Origin: Apostichopus japonicus
Lineage: Eukaryota > Echinodermata > Holothuroidea > Aspidochirotida > Stichopodidae
DNA: 64,000 bases
NCBI RefSeq assembly: GCF_037975245.1
Contig: NC_092568.1
Location: forward strand, 682,001-746,000
Reading direction: 5' to 3'
Below are positions 13,401 to 25,000 of the stretch, in pieces (position 1 is the first letter of the stretch; each line of letters starts with the position of its first letter). Under the pieces are notes generated by a model. That model was not told the origin of the DNA. It did not search any database and saw nothing but the letters and a program-made list of their open reading frames with translations. The position numbers were made by a program, and so were the translations under genes.

Positions 13401-16183
13401 GGACTTAATCTAAGCATTTCATACATGCCACCTTGGGATATGTTTATTGAATTTTTTTTTCCTTCAAATCAAACTGTTTGATTAATGTGTGATTGGCTTG
13501 ATTTGTTATCAACTTTGGATACAATTTCAGGTTTTGAAGGAATCTCTGCGCCTGTATCCTCCTGTCTTCGGAACTGGTAGATATATTCACCGCAAGATAA
13601 GAATAGCTGGCTACGACATGCCAGTTGGTGCAAACGTTTTTGTAAGTGGAAGTCAAAAGTTCAGATGCGGGTTTACACTGGATAAGTTAAAGGTCATCAG
13701 TTATAGCCAATAAATATGCCAGACAAGTCAAATAATGGTCACGCATGTGCGGACTTTGACACTAATCCTTTTCCTCTGTATGAGAGATTGCATTTCCCAG
13801 CTTAATCCTGCTTCTGTTAAATGTCTGGGAAAAACTTTGTGGACCAGAAACCACTTTCTAGAGAACAATGCTTTTGTAATAATGTTAGCACGCTAAATTT
13901 TAAGGACTTTACTGGTGACCTTTGACCCCAGGCAGTCATTAGAAATTTTGCTCCTTGAAATAGTAAAATAAACTCTTCCTTGACCTTGTTGAAAGTGAAA
14001 GTTGTCTGCATACCGCATTTCTGTGGTTAAGATTTCTCAATGTTAGTTTGACATTGTACATCTCATCCATTTATGTGTAGGCCTATCATATAAGTCGTCA
14101 GTAAGATATTCCATCCACATAATGAAGTTAGTAGCCTATCCTAAAATTAAGTTAAATATAGTAACATGGTGAAGTATATATATACCATTGAGAAGGCTTA
14201 GGAAAGCCAATCAAACAGATCACTTCAGTAGCAAATCAGCCAGTTATATACCAGACTATTTACGACGCCATTTCTGTAACAGGTACCAGAGTCCAATAGG
14301 TGACAGCATCATTAAGGAAACGTGTACTTTTCGATCAGATCCCCTATAGGTTTCTCAACATTAAGTGTGAGGTTTTGTGAAAGGTTTCAGTTATTCACTG
14401 TTACAAAAGTGTATAAAGCAAAAATACATGTGAGTGGGGTGTAATGTGCGTTTTGGGGTTGAAACAAATATTGGACCTCTGTGTTTATTGTCAATATTTG
14501 CATGTGCAATGTACATGTTAACATGGCTTAGGTTAAGAAGAGAAATTATTTGACACCGCGTTTGAGTTTGTACTAATGCATGTTTGTAACTTTCACCTAG
14601 CTATCGATTTTCTGAATATTCATGATATGAATATTAATTTTGTTTTCAAAATGACAGAAGCAAACCTCAGCTGAAAATTTGTTGTTACTTAAATGCACAA
14701 AAAATGTTAAACATTAATGTAGGACCAGCTTTGTTGCAAATGAATACATGTTGGCAAAACATCTTTTCACGTTCGAGCATCTAGTATGCACTATAAATCT
14801 ATGTGACTTTTTTTCTTCATATCATCTATTCTCAGTTTTGTAATTATGCAATGAACAGATCAGAGGATTATTTCAAAAACCCATTGACCTTTGACCCAGA
14901 ACGTTTCAGGAGAGAAGAAGACAAGTGAGTAACAGTTACATTCTTTTCTTTGTCCGTTTAATCTTCATACGAACAATACAAATGAGAGAAGTGTGATTTG
15001 CAGTCCATTTACACCGTAACATGAGTAATGCACGAATGTTAAGTTATTGAAAGTGTCTTAATCGTGCCTCAGATGTGATATTCTTTGTATGTAGGGTAAC
15101 ATTAATCTAATCATGTGGGCACCACTGATTTTTTTTAGCCAACAGTTCGCTACTGTGAATGCTGCTATTTGTAGCTATTATTACAATCATCTTAATAGCA
15201 TTACAATCATCTTCATAGCATTACAAGCCCTTGCCTTGTATGCTTTGTGTTGCTGTTTACATAGCCAATTTGAAGCTGTTATTACAATATAGGCCTGTTA
15301 TGTATACTGCTATTACATGCTATTTAATTTATTCATAGACCTCTCTATGTGTACATGCCATTTTCCATGGGACCGCGATCTTGTATTGGACAGCAGTTTG
15401 CCTTGGTGAGTACCTATTATCACTATTTTCTCTAGTCGATCTTAAAATAAAATTAATTTTCCAATCTGAAAATCAAAATACCTAAGTTCAAGTTAATGTC
15501 AAAGTTGCATATTAAATAATAGTTCTTCCATTGATGCCATATCCTTTTGGGTTTATAATCCCCTCCACCCCCCCCCCCCTCCCATCTCATTTCAGCTATG
15601 TGATAATATCTTCATCTTTATTAGTAAATTGACTTTTCATTGATATTATTATGTTAAAGATATTTTGTGTTACTGGAGTTGTATCTTTTTTGCATTTCTT
15701 GTAGGTCGTCTGTACTGCCTCAGAATTTGCTAGAAAATCAATTAATGGTCACTCATGCCCCACGTTCAGCAAGCATTAACAACCACCCTCAAAACTTTTT
15801 TTTTTATCTCACTGAAAACATTTCATTGTCTAAGTTAATACTCCCCTAGTGCCTGCAGTAACTGGTAGTAAGATGCGGAACCACCACCAGTAAAGTACTT
15901 GTGGAAACTTCTAGTAATTGTTATCAAGCTCATATTTGGTGGTGATACTGATGATTTTGAAAAACACATTTTCTCATTGTGTCGTTGCTTCTTTCCATAG
16001 CTGCATATTTTCAACTTCCTCTGACTTTCTTTCCTGCAGATTGAAGCCAGGGTAGTGATTGCTAAATTACTTCAGAAATTGAGTTTTAGTCTGGTACCTG
16101 GACAGAAACTTGGAGTGAAAGAACGGCTGACTCTAAAACCAGCCGGTGATTGCCTTAATTACGTTACTCATAGGCTTGTGTGA
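4423..16183 (+). CDS. CYP46A1-like: Cytochrome P450, CYP46A1-like (cholesterol 24-hydroxylase type), 13 exons, complete
   Basis: Coding exons: 4423-4547, 5880-5957, 8265-8346, 9003-9163, 9328-9466, 10053-10163, 10966-11191, 11490-11562, 11925-12009, 13531-13641, 14836-14924, 15339-15405, 16040-16183. All junctions are GT-AG and phases agree, giving 496 residues (human CYP46A1 has 500). Residues 1-27 form a hydrophobic ER-membrane anchor, followed by the HIPGPKL proline hinge. The I-helix oxygen-binding motif GAGQETT is at 306-312, the K-helix ExxR is ESLR at 364-367, FDPERF follows, and the haem loop PFSMGPRSCIGQQFA places the axial Cys at 442. The C-terminal stretch LVPGQ...LKP matches CYP46A1 over other families. 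Known family role: microsomal haem monooxygenase that hydroxylates the cholesterol side chain; the substrate here is inferred. The start is the only Met before the anchor. The exon 5 donor (GTTTCA) is weak but conserved sequence resumes correctly in exon 6. No key residue is missing. Confidence 0.93.
6319..7305. mobile_element. MITE-like element with internal inverted repeat and 86-base tandem array (P450 intron 2)
   Basis: CATAGGCGTAGGAG at 6319-6332 is exactly mirrored by CTCCTACGCCTATG at 7292-7305, and both ends continue into G-rich/C-rich GGGGGGCTG. Near the left end, 6386-6442 is an imperfect inverted repeat of 6583-6646, including GCGCGC-rich stems. From about 6735 to 7250 there are six tandem copies of an 85-87-base unit starting GGTGCCCGAAAAATTATCAG. 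No transposase frame is seen. Confidence 0.65.
8133..8170 (+). ncRNA. Degenerate hammerhead-ribozyme-like motif, possible Penelope-like element remnant
   Basis: GATGA (8135-8139), then a perfect 5-bp stem ATCCT/AGGAT with loop GCA, then CGAAAC and GTC. This is the GAUGA-stem II-GAAA layout of the hammerhead core found in Penelope-like retroelements. The first two core bases (C, U before GAUGA) are A, A here and stem III is not convincing, so it is probably inactive or only a look-alike. Confidence 0.3.
12189..12559. mobile_element. hAT-type MITE with exact 8-bp target duplication (P450 intron 9)
   Basis: The element begins CAGGGGTGGGCAACCT and ends with its exact complement (16-base terminal inverted repeats). 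It is flanked by GTCTAAGG at 12181-12188 and 12560-12567. An 8-bp target duplication and CAG...CTG ends are typical of hAT elements. It is 371 bases long with no coding capacity. Confidence 0.9.
12575..12830. repeat. Dispersed repeat, copy A
   Basis: Shares a series of blocks with 17900-18240 in the same order: a CATGGATA block, GCTAT(GG/AG)(C/T)AACCACC, ACAGGAA(G/A)TAAACCAAG, GAATGATCATGTGA, TTGACCATTT and GGGTCCTTT. It lies in P450 intron 9 next to the hAT MITE. Confidence 0.6.
13642..14835. other. CYP46A1-like: P450 intron 10
   Basis: AT-rich intron of 1.2 kb with no recognised gene, RNA or mobile element. Confidence 0.5.
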
Positions 16184-16440
16184 TGTACACCTCACAAAAG
16201 GGGAACCATTGGGTGGTGTCTTGAACTGCTGTATACAAAGGAAATGTTCATCTCACAGATGTATATGGAACCAATTGTTCTTTAGGATCAGAAATAATTC
16301 ATATGAATATTCATTTTTTTTTTGTTCAATCCTTCAATTTCTTCAGTTTTTTTGATCAGCCTGTTCATTATTAGATATTAATATGGTTACATTTAATTTA
16401 ATTTTTAAGACTAGTCTATAGAGAAAGGTATAAAAGAGAG

Positions 16441-16446
16441 AATAAA
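16441..16446 (+). terminator. Candidate polyadenylation signal of the P450 gene
   Basis: Canonical AATAAA 258 bases after the P450 stop codon, in AT-rich DNA. A 3' UTR of about 0.28 kb would follow. Position and motif only; cDNA was not available. Confidence 0.5.
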
Positions 16447-17899
16447 GGTATATTGAAAATTCAATTTCTTTTGAAATTTATTAAAAAATGTTCTTTGGAA
16501 TTTAGGGTTTGTTTGGAATGGTGGGGAGGGAGAAGGATACATTTTAAAATGTAGATATGTAAAAGACTCTAGCCTGGGTACCTTTGTTTTTGGTAATGGT
16601 CAACAGTGGTCAAAATGTAAAGCATCGTAAAGCACTGTATTTAAATAGTCCTAACATGACCTTATGACAGTGTCACAATTTTTGTTTTTGGTAGAGGTCA
16701 AAACCCCAAAAAACTGGAGAAAAAAAATTAAAGAAAAACAGTCCAAGAAACTCGAGTTGTGAGGTTACTGTATAGTAGTTTATTGTATCTTCTTGTAGGG
16801 TTGTCAAGAATGAAAGAAATAGCTAATACTACCATAAGTTCACTCACGAGTAAAAGCCTCTCATGTAAAATGAAAAGACATCAGTAATTATTTGTTTGAT
16901 TTGAATAATAATGTTAGGTAGCTTTCCCTTTAAGGGAAGCTTTTCTTGAAAGGGATACTCTGAATGCAGATGTTATACTTGTATGGAAAGAAACATATTC
17001 CGCAATCAGTTCAAAACCGATCTCAGTATTGTGTCATTACCTGGTGATATGGTTGATTGAATGCAAGCTATTTTGACAGGCTAAACACTGCCTTTTACTG
17101 CAGGAAGTGGATAACTGATCTAAGAGGCAAATGGAAAAAAAAAACCAAATAATTCAAAATTACTACCAAACCTTACAACACATGCTTAGTCTATACACAG
17201 TTTTACAGGATATGTGTTTATATTGTTAATAACAATCAGTAACATTTCTCACAATAACTAAAACTAAAACTGACTAGTTGTAACGTCACATGTGTACAGT
17301 ACAAAAATTATATTAATTATTAAAAGGCCAACCAAATTTCATCCATTATAAATGTTTTTAGTAATAAAATATCTGATATAAAATTAATAAACCAATACTG
17401 AATCTTGAAGAGGCCAAGCATCTCCTGGTCCACTAACAAAATGGTCAGTAAATCTGTAACCCAAGGACCAAACATTTGAAATGTCCAACTAAAAGTTCAT
17501 ATTGCTTGATATTACATTTATATAACACAGTCATTTCAAAATTTAAAGGCAGCTTTCTTGGCTAGCAAGATACATTTCAAGTGTTAAACATATTAAACAT
17601 ATTTTATAAACCAGTTTGAAGATAGTTGTAAGGAAGATAGTTGTAAGTCACAAGTGATTTCAAAACAATTTTCATAGCGAGTCACCAATGTTTAATGTTG
17701 TTGCACACTTCACAGAAAACAAAAGTTAATTCAAAATTTAGTGATAGCTATGGATGTATGGTTTCACTTAAACCCAAAATTTGTATCGTTTGGAAATCAT
17801 TTTGCTTGCTACCTCATTAGTGACCTAGAAAGAAGTTAATTCATTCTGCAGAGAAACTGACATCACCTTGGCCACTCCAGCAGCTAGATAAGCCCGCTC
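16447..17899. other. Convergent spacer between P450 and MIS18BP1 3' ends, first part
   Basis: AT-rich DNA with no recognised gene, RNA or repeat. It may include the distal MIS18BP1 3' UTR on the minus strand. Confidence 0.4.
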
Positions 17900-18240
17900 G
17901 TCCATTGACATCTCATATGTAAACAAATCCCCATGGATACATGAGACTTTCTCAATGCTGTGCATATAGTATCACATAGACAATTGATATAGTAACCACC
18001 AAGCATGTGTTTATTGCTATAGTAACCAACAGGCATGTGTTTATTGCTATAGTAACCAACAGGCAAGTGTTTATTGCTATAGTAACCAACAGGCAAGTGT
18101 TTACAAAGTGCCTAGCCATTCTTATGACCGGCCGAACAGGAAATAAACCAAGAAAAGAATGATCATGTGATACCAGAGGTTTTGACCATTTTAGGAGGGT
18201 CCTTTTCTTCGAAACTGGTGATGGGAAAGTTCCAGAATAA
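17900..18240. repeat. Dispersed repeat, copy B, with internal 30-base minisatellite
   Basis: Homologous to 12575-12830 (shared blocks include GAATGATCATGTGA and TTGACCATTT). Unlike copy A, it carries about four tandem copies of a 30-base unit, GTTTATTGCTATAGTAACCA plus ACAGGCATGT, at about 17980-18105. The unit derives from the single GCTATGGCAACCACCAGCATG segment of copy A. Confidence 0.7.
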
Positions 18241-19012
18241 GATGAAAACTGCTCCATAACCAGCTGTATTTGAAGAAGGAAACCTTTAGTTTTACACATG
18301 TCCAATGAAAAACAATCATTATGTAAAACACATTTTGTGTAGTATTTTTTTTAGATATTAAAACACTGAAGGTAATCTGGTTCTGTTTTCAAAATACTGC
18401 TATACATGTTTGCAGCAATTTATCCACTTTGCACATACGATACCAGACAAACTCTTCCCTGTTATGTACGATATCTTTACAGGAGCGTACAAACTTTTTA
18501 TCACGATATGCTACGACATGCAAATAACCTGCTTCAATATTTTTGCAATTTGAAAATATTGCTCAATAGCTCCACCACAATGACTTGAGCATTTCATAAT
18601 CTAATATGTGATTGGAGAAACAATTTCCTAACTTATCAAGGACAACTTCACAGTTTTGTAGAGATATTTAATGCCATCCGAACTATTGAATCCCTTTATG
18701 TTGAGTAATACCACATTTGTAACCTCAGTGGTAGGTGGCAGGGAAGCAGTCATTTTGGTTGCAAAAGCTATTCTGGAGAAGTCTTCGCCATGAACCATTT
18801 TCTTTGCAGGTCACATTTGGCCTGGGTTTAGGCTGACAGCAGTAATTTTGCTACACTGGCAGTTGCAGGAATAATGTTGCAACCTAAGTCTGGATATGGC
18901 GGAAGTGGACCAGTTTCTACACAGTTAGACCACATGTAGCATATATGGTAGCAGTCCTTTTGGTTCATTCGCAGGATTCTCTGGAAGCTATCTACTTCCT
19001 CCTGATGGAGAT

Positions 19013-22000
19013 TTAAGCTTTCATTCCATCCTCCTCCTCCTCCTCATCAGACCAGTAGTAATCTTTCTCTTGGTCCGAGTCGTCCTCTTCAGTTATTTCC
19101 TTAACTTCAAAGGCCTGCTGTAACTCTTTGTCACTAAATCGACTCTGAAATTTGTTCTGTTTGGTACCAAATTTTGTTAGGGGCTGCGGATAACAAGCAA
19201 ATGATCACAAATCACAAATTCTGTGTTTTAATTTGAAATTTTTAACAATTTCTTTCTGAGTTATAACAGCAAAACCAGTATTCTGCAAGCTTTTAGGCCT
19301 ACCAACCAGAATCTTTCGTGAGAAGAGCCATGACCCACCAGAAACGCACACCTCAGAATAGAATGTTCAGAATGAATGAAGAGCTAGCTTGGACTACGGA
19401 ATTAATATTAAAAAATATCTTAATAGATCTCCACCAGCAAGCTCAGTCAACAGTAAATAATTACTATGACGTCTAAAAAATCCTACGCAAATTTTTGTGA
19501 CCAACTTTTGGGTTTTCCACCCCCCCTCCATCCCAGGAATGAATTTGTCAAGTTTTGAGAGACACTTTTCTTTGCAATGTGAATGAATGTTTCATAGCAA
19601 GAGAACGTTCCTGGTGGGCCGGACAGGATCATGGAAACAAGCTGAAATAAATGGAATGTTTCTCTCAAAGTAGAAATTCCGAAACAAATATAGTGGGAAG
19701 CTGTTTTTGTTGTCAATATCCCTCCTGTGAACGTCCATCTCAAATCTCTCACCAAAAATAAAATACGATAATAAGCTACTCCCCTTACCCTTCCTGCCAC
19801 TGGTGTTGTCTTTTGTCTGGTTCTGCCCTTTCTTTTCTGCATACGGTATATATAATGTTCTGCTTTATCCCTGTGGAACAAAACATGAAATATATGGTTA
19901 CATATTTGCCAATAAAATTAAAGTAAACAAAATAATTATGGAGTGATGGACAAATAGCTAATGAACAACAAAATGCAAATATATGTACATATATTCACAT
20001 TCACCTGCCAAGACAAAACCAATATAGAATTAAAGTCATAAACTAAGTTTTATCATTGAGGGATAAGTGCAGGACTGTGTGTGTGTCCGGGGGAGGGGGG
20101 GTGGGGTGGGGGTGGGGGGTTGTATTTGGTATTCAGGCAATCTGATAGACTTTTTAGGGTATGACAATTGACTAACCTGTTGACACTCTGAAGGAGGCCT
20201 GGTGTCCAATTAGGGTGTGGTGTTTTCTTTGTTGAGAATGGTTCAATGTTGGGCATATTGAGTGAGGGGGTCTTACTGCAGGGAATACTGTCATCTGACT
20301 CTTCGTCGCTGCCGTCACACAGCGGAATCTGATTGAAAGAGATTAGATCAAGAGATTAGTAGAAAACAACTCACTATTCAAATACAATTCAATATAAGTG
20401 GTTTGTGTATATACATATACAAACACATGTCAGAGATCTCTCTCTCTCTCTGTTATGTATATATCAGGACCGGGCAAAAGTTATTATATGAATGAACAAA
20501 ATAGATTGAACTTTATGTTAACCAAACAGGAGATAAAGGGATTTACAACTGTTTAAGCAATATTCACCTTTTGCCCCACATTATTTTTTATTAAAATATT
20601 CCACCTTTTGATAATACTGTAAAAAATTGCATGTGTGCAGCAGTTATTAGCACAACACCATGTAGAAAAATGAGGAAAAATTCACCTAGATCTGTAACCA
20701 TGACAACCGTGCAACTCGAATGAAATTAAACTTTCGGGCATATGACCAGAAAACTCTGCTGTACAAGACATGACTTCATCAACTACATCTTCAAAATAAT
20801 AGTTTTGACATCTTTCTTACAAACTCAAAATTATTTTAAAAACCATATTCTGATGACAAGAAATGTGAATCTTAAACTGAAGAAAAGATATTTTCACACT
20901 GCTGGTCGAAAAACCCCGACTCAATTTCTTGCCCCTAACTCGAGATAAGGTTGATTGAATTTAACCTATTTTGAATGGCTAAAGCTTTGACTACTCTAGT
21001 AAATCTGATCATAGTATGGGATTGTGATGTCATCTGGGCAAATGCTCTTCCAACGCTTTTCTAAGTCTATAGTAACCTCCTCGTTGATTTATTCCTCAAA
21101 CCTGATACATTTGAAAAAATTTCGGTTAGCTGTCACATTTGTCTATATTTTTTTTCCATAAAAAATGTATCTTTTTGAAAATATTCTTTTTTGTCTGTGG
21201 ATGATTTACAAATTATAAAAATAAATATTCAGCTTAAGTGTCCTTATGACATCCATTCAGTTGTTGCCAAATGTATTTACAAAATAAAAGCTGAAAAATT
21301 CTTATCTTTGCAATTCAACATGCTATGAGGATGTGCTTTTTACCCAAAGGTTCAGAAAATTTTCCAGCATGTTTGCTAGGCAATAACTTCAGCTAGCGGA
21401 AAACCCTTTTACAGGACTAGAGTTATACACACTGTGCTGGCAATTGAACAAATTAAAGAAATCGTTTTACAAACAATAAGCTATTGTTTTAAACATAACT
21501 GAGGATACCTTGTGTCTCCTCGTTTTCTTGTAAGGAGTATTATCTAGCAGATCTTCCTCGTAGCCCATATTGTGATGCTCTGCCAATTCCCTGAGTTGTC
21601 TTTTGCGACGTAGAGTTCCCTTCCTGGCATTAAGGGTGACAGGACCTGCCAGAGAAACGCAAAATGAAATATTTAAAGTTAACATACAAAATGACAATAA
21701 TCAAGGGAATTTTACAACAAAAAATTTGTTTGAAAAAAAAAATTGTTTGAAAATATTCAATATTTGTTTACTGTTCCAATAATTAATAGATATTTCATAT
21801 TTAAAGACTTGAATGCTAACCAAGCTGACAGCTTTGGGACATTTAAAATGGAATGGCAATAAACTGGGAAGAGAGCCATGATTACCTCATAATGAAATCA
21901 CTTTACTATAAAAAGTAATTGTTGACATCTCACAGATCAAAAAACTAAAAACATTGACTGCATGTCCTGTTCTATGTATTACGTGGGTGTTTGGAGACAA

Positions 22001-25000
22001 ACACCTTTGAAATATCTTAATAGCTTAGAGTGCTCCTTAAAGGCAAATTTGATGAAGCCTTTTTCAGCTTTATAGTTCTTAATATACACAGTGAAATGGA
22101 ATGAGAAGGACTGTCCTCATCTTGAGGAAAGGTTAATATAAACGCAGGCATGTGCCCACGCTAGGCGGCACTGGGCGGCCCCACCCAGCACTAAAAATTA
22201 CCGCCCAGCACTGTCTCAAAAATTGTGAATCCTGTCCAGCACTATTTTCATCTAAAATCCCGACATTCCTAACAATATATTCAACATAAATTGGGCCTAC
22301 CCTATGCCAATATCATACAGACTTATAATGCATCAGTTACGCATGCAAGAAACATTACTTACTGCTCGCAATCGTTCCCTTGTAAAATCTCTTTGAAACA
22401 AACTAATAACTTTCACCAGGTACGTAATATATTTCACAAAAAAAATTTAAAAATGTAAATTGTTAGCAAAACTAGTAATTATGACATGTGCTTAAAAAAG
22501 CTACACAAGTGCCAGCATTTGGCATCTGAGCACCTTCCCCAGGATGGCGATCAGTAAACCCGGCACTCAGGAAATCCTGGGCACATCCCTGTACACGGTA
22601 AATGGAGAAGGACTGTCCGCATGCATCTTGAGTAGAGGTTAATATACACTATGAATGGAGAAGGACTGTCCGCATGCATCTTGAGTAGAGGTTAATATAC
22701 ACTATGAATGGAGAAGGACTGTCCGCATGCATCTTGAGTAGAGGTTAATATACACTATGAATGGAGAAGGACTGTCCGCATGCATCTTGAGTAGAGGTTA
22801 ATATACACTATGAATGGAGAAGGACTGTCCGCATGCATCTTGAGTAGAGGTTAATATACACTATGAATGGAGAAGGACTGTCCGCATGCATCTTGAGTAG
22901 AGGTTAATATACACTATGAATGGAGAAGGACTGTCCGCATGCATCTTGAGTAGAGGTTAATATACACTATGAATGGAGAAGGACTGTCCGCATGCATCTT
23001 GAGTAGAGGTTAATATACACGGTAAATGGAGAAGGACTGTCCACATGCATCTTGAGTAGAGGTTAATATACACTATAATGGAGAAGGACTGTCATACGAG
23101 GTAAATACATTTGGAGAATTTAGTGAATCAGTGCACTGCAGATGAATATTTCAATATACCTCTGCTTGTCTCATTGGTAGATTTCTTCGTGTTTCCAGAC
23201 ACCTTGTCGGCCTTCAATAATGAAGATTTTTTGGCCTTGCATTCTTTAATTTGTCTGGTACCGACTTTATCTGACACCCTCTGCCAATAGTCATTTGAGG
23301 TTCCAGGAATACATCGTAGCGCACTGTAAGAGAAGATATTAGAAATCACAGAAACTTGTTGTGAAGCATTTGTATCATGTATATATTTGGTTTCCCATTT
23401 ACAGAATTTTTTACCAAAACCCAGAGTTGAAAAACACCTTGCTGAATTTCCTGCAAAGATGGGCCATTTCTGGAATTGTTCACGAACCAGAGACATGAAC
23501 ATCTGTGATACATATTGGCACCTTACAATGATAAAAACGAAAAACCTGTTGAACACTCTTTTCTTTAAAACACTGCTTTTTAACATTCCCCCCCCCCCCT
23601 CCCCCATCCAACACACACACATTTATGATTTTTTCAAATTCCCAACCCTGACCAAACCGACCAAGTTTCACTTTAAATAAGAGTGCAATTGTTCGGTTTT
23701 TGTCTCATGAATATTAACTACAAAGTACCTCATGATTCCATTTGATTTATGAAGATTTCATCTCGCAGACGCTTTTGCAAATTAAATACTTAGATCAAAC
23801 AGATAACTTTCCAAAAATTATGGACTCTTTATTATTCTGAAAATAAACTTGACTAATTTACTGCAGTATGATGGGATTTTAGTATTAGAAAATATTCATT
23901 TCCCAAAAGAAAAATTGAGAAAACATCTCAAAAGGCACTGTCTGATAACGTTGATAATAACGTCGGCTCCTCAGTGGAGGCCTAAATGTTTAATCCATCA
24001 TTTTTTAACTTCTCAGAAATCCATCAAAGCATGTTCCCTGAACTTCACATAAACAAGAGAGCACCCTTGGATGACAATTAACACAATTTGTCCTTAAAAT
24101 AAAGTTGTAATACAAAATAAATACTTTATCTGAGGAAATAAAAATCTTATATATTTTCATACAGTTTTGTGTCACGTTGAGGAAACAGACATAATAATGG
24201 TGTGTGTGTTAGTTTTTCTTCCACCAGCCACAATTAATGAGCCTCAGATATTGTTGTATCCAATAACGTCTTATAATTTTGCTATTTTTCATTTGAAATA
24301 TGATATCCCAAAGGTCGTATCTCAACATTAATGCAATTGGTGTCAAAATGCAACCTAGACTGATGGCAATTCATTCTAACAGTCAACAACATATCAACAA
24401 TTCAGTGCCTAAATTCACCATTCAATGTAACATTACGTCAGTTCGGTACGTACATCAAGTATTTGAGAGTATACTCTCAAATGTCTTGATAACTTGATGT
24501 CTTACCTTTCCAATCTCTCAACTTCATCTTCTTTCCATTCATCACTGCCCCTTTCGTTCTCTTTGTCAGATGCCCTCTCGTTATTCCTTTGGGCAGTCCT
24601 CGTCCTAGCACTTGCTGGTCGTGTTACCTCTTTGCCAGTGTCCTTGTTTATCTCATTTCCATCATTTTCCCCTTCGGTTCGAAGCGAAGCTATTTTATTG
24701 TCACCATGTTCGCTTCCTGTCTGATCCTGACTACTACGAACCCCACGAGTTGTCTGAAATGATCCTGTTAAAGTGCAGTCATTACGGAAACTCTTTTTGC
24801 CTCTTGTGAAATTCCTTCTCCCAACAGAGCTTCTATCACGGGTGTTGCTTCGTGAGGCCGATTCATCGGGCATCTCTGGAGATGCTTCATTCCGGGTGGT
24901 TTCCGTTCCAAGTTTACTTTTGTTTACTCCAGAGTCAAATACATCAGGGTCGCTGCCCGGTGAACTACTGGAGCTCCGTCTCTGAAATTTCATCTCTTCC

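Noticed and set aside
22592-23094. CRISPR-like regular repeats
   Set aside because: The 53-base units abut without unique spacers and lie in an animal intron; it is a minisatellite.
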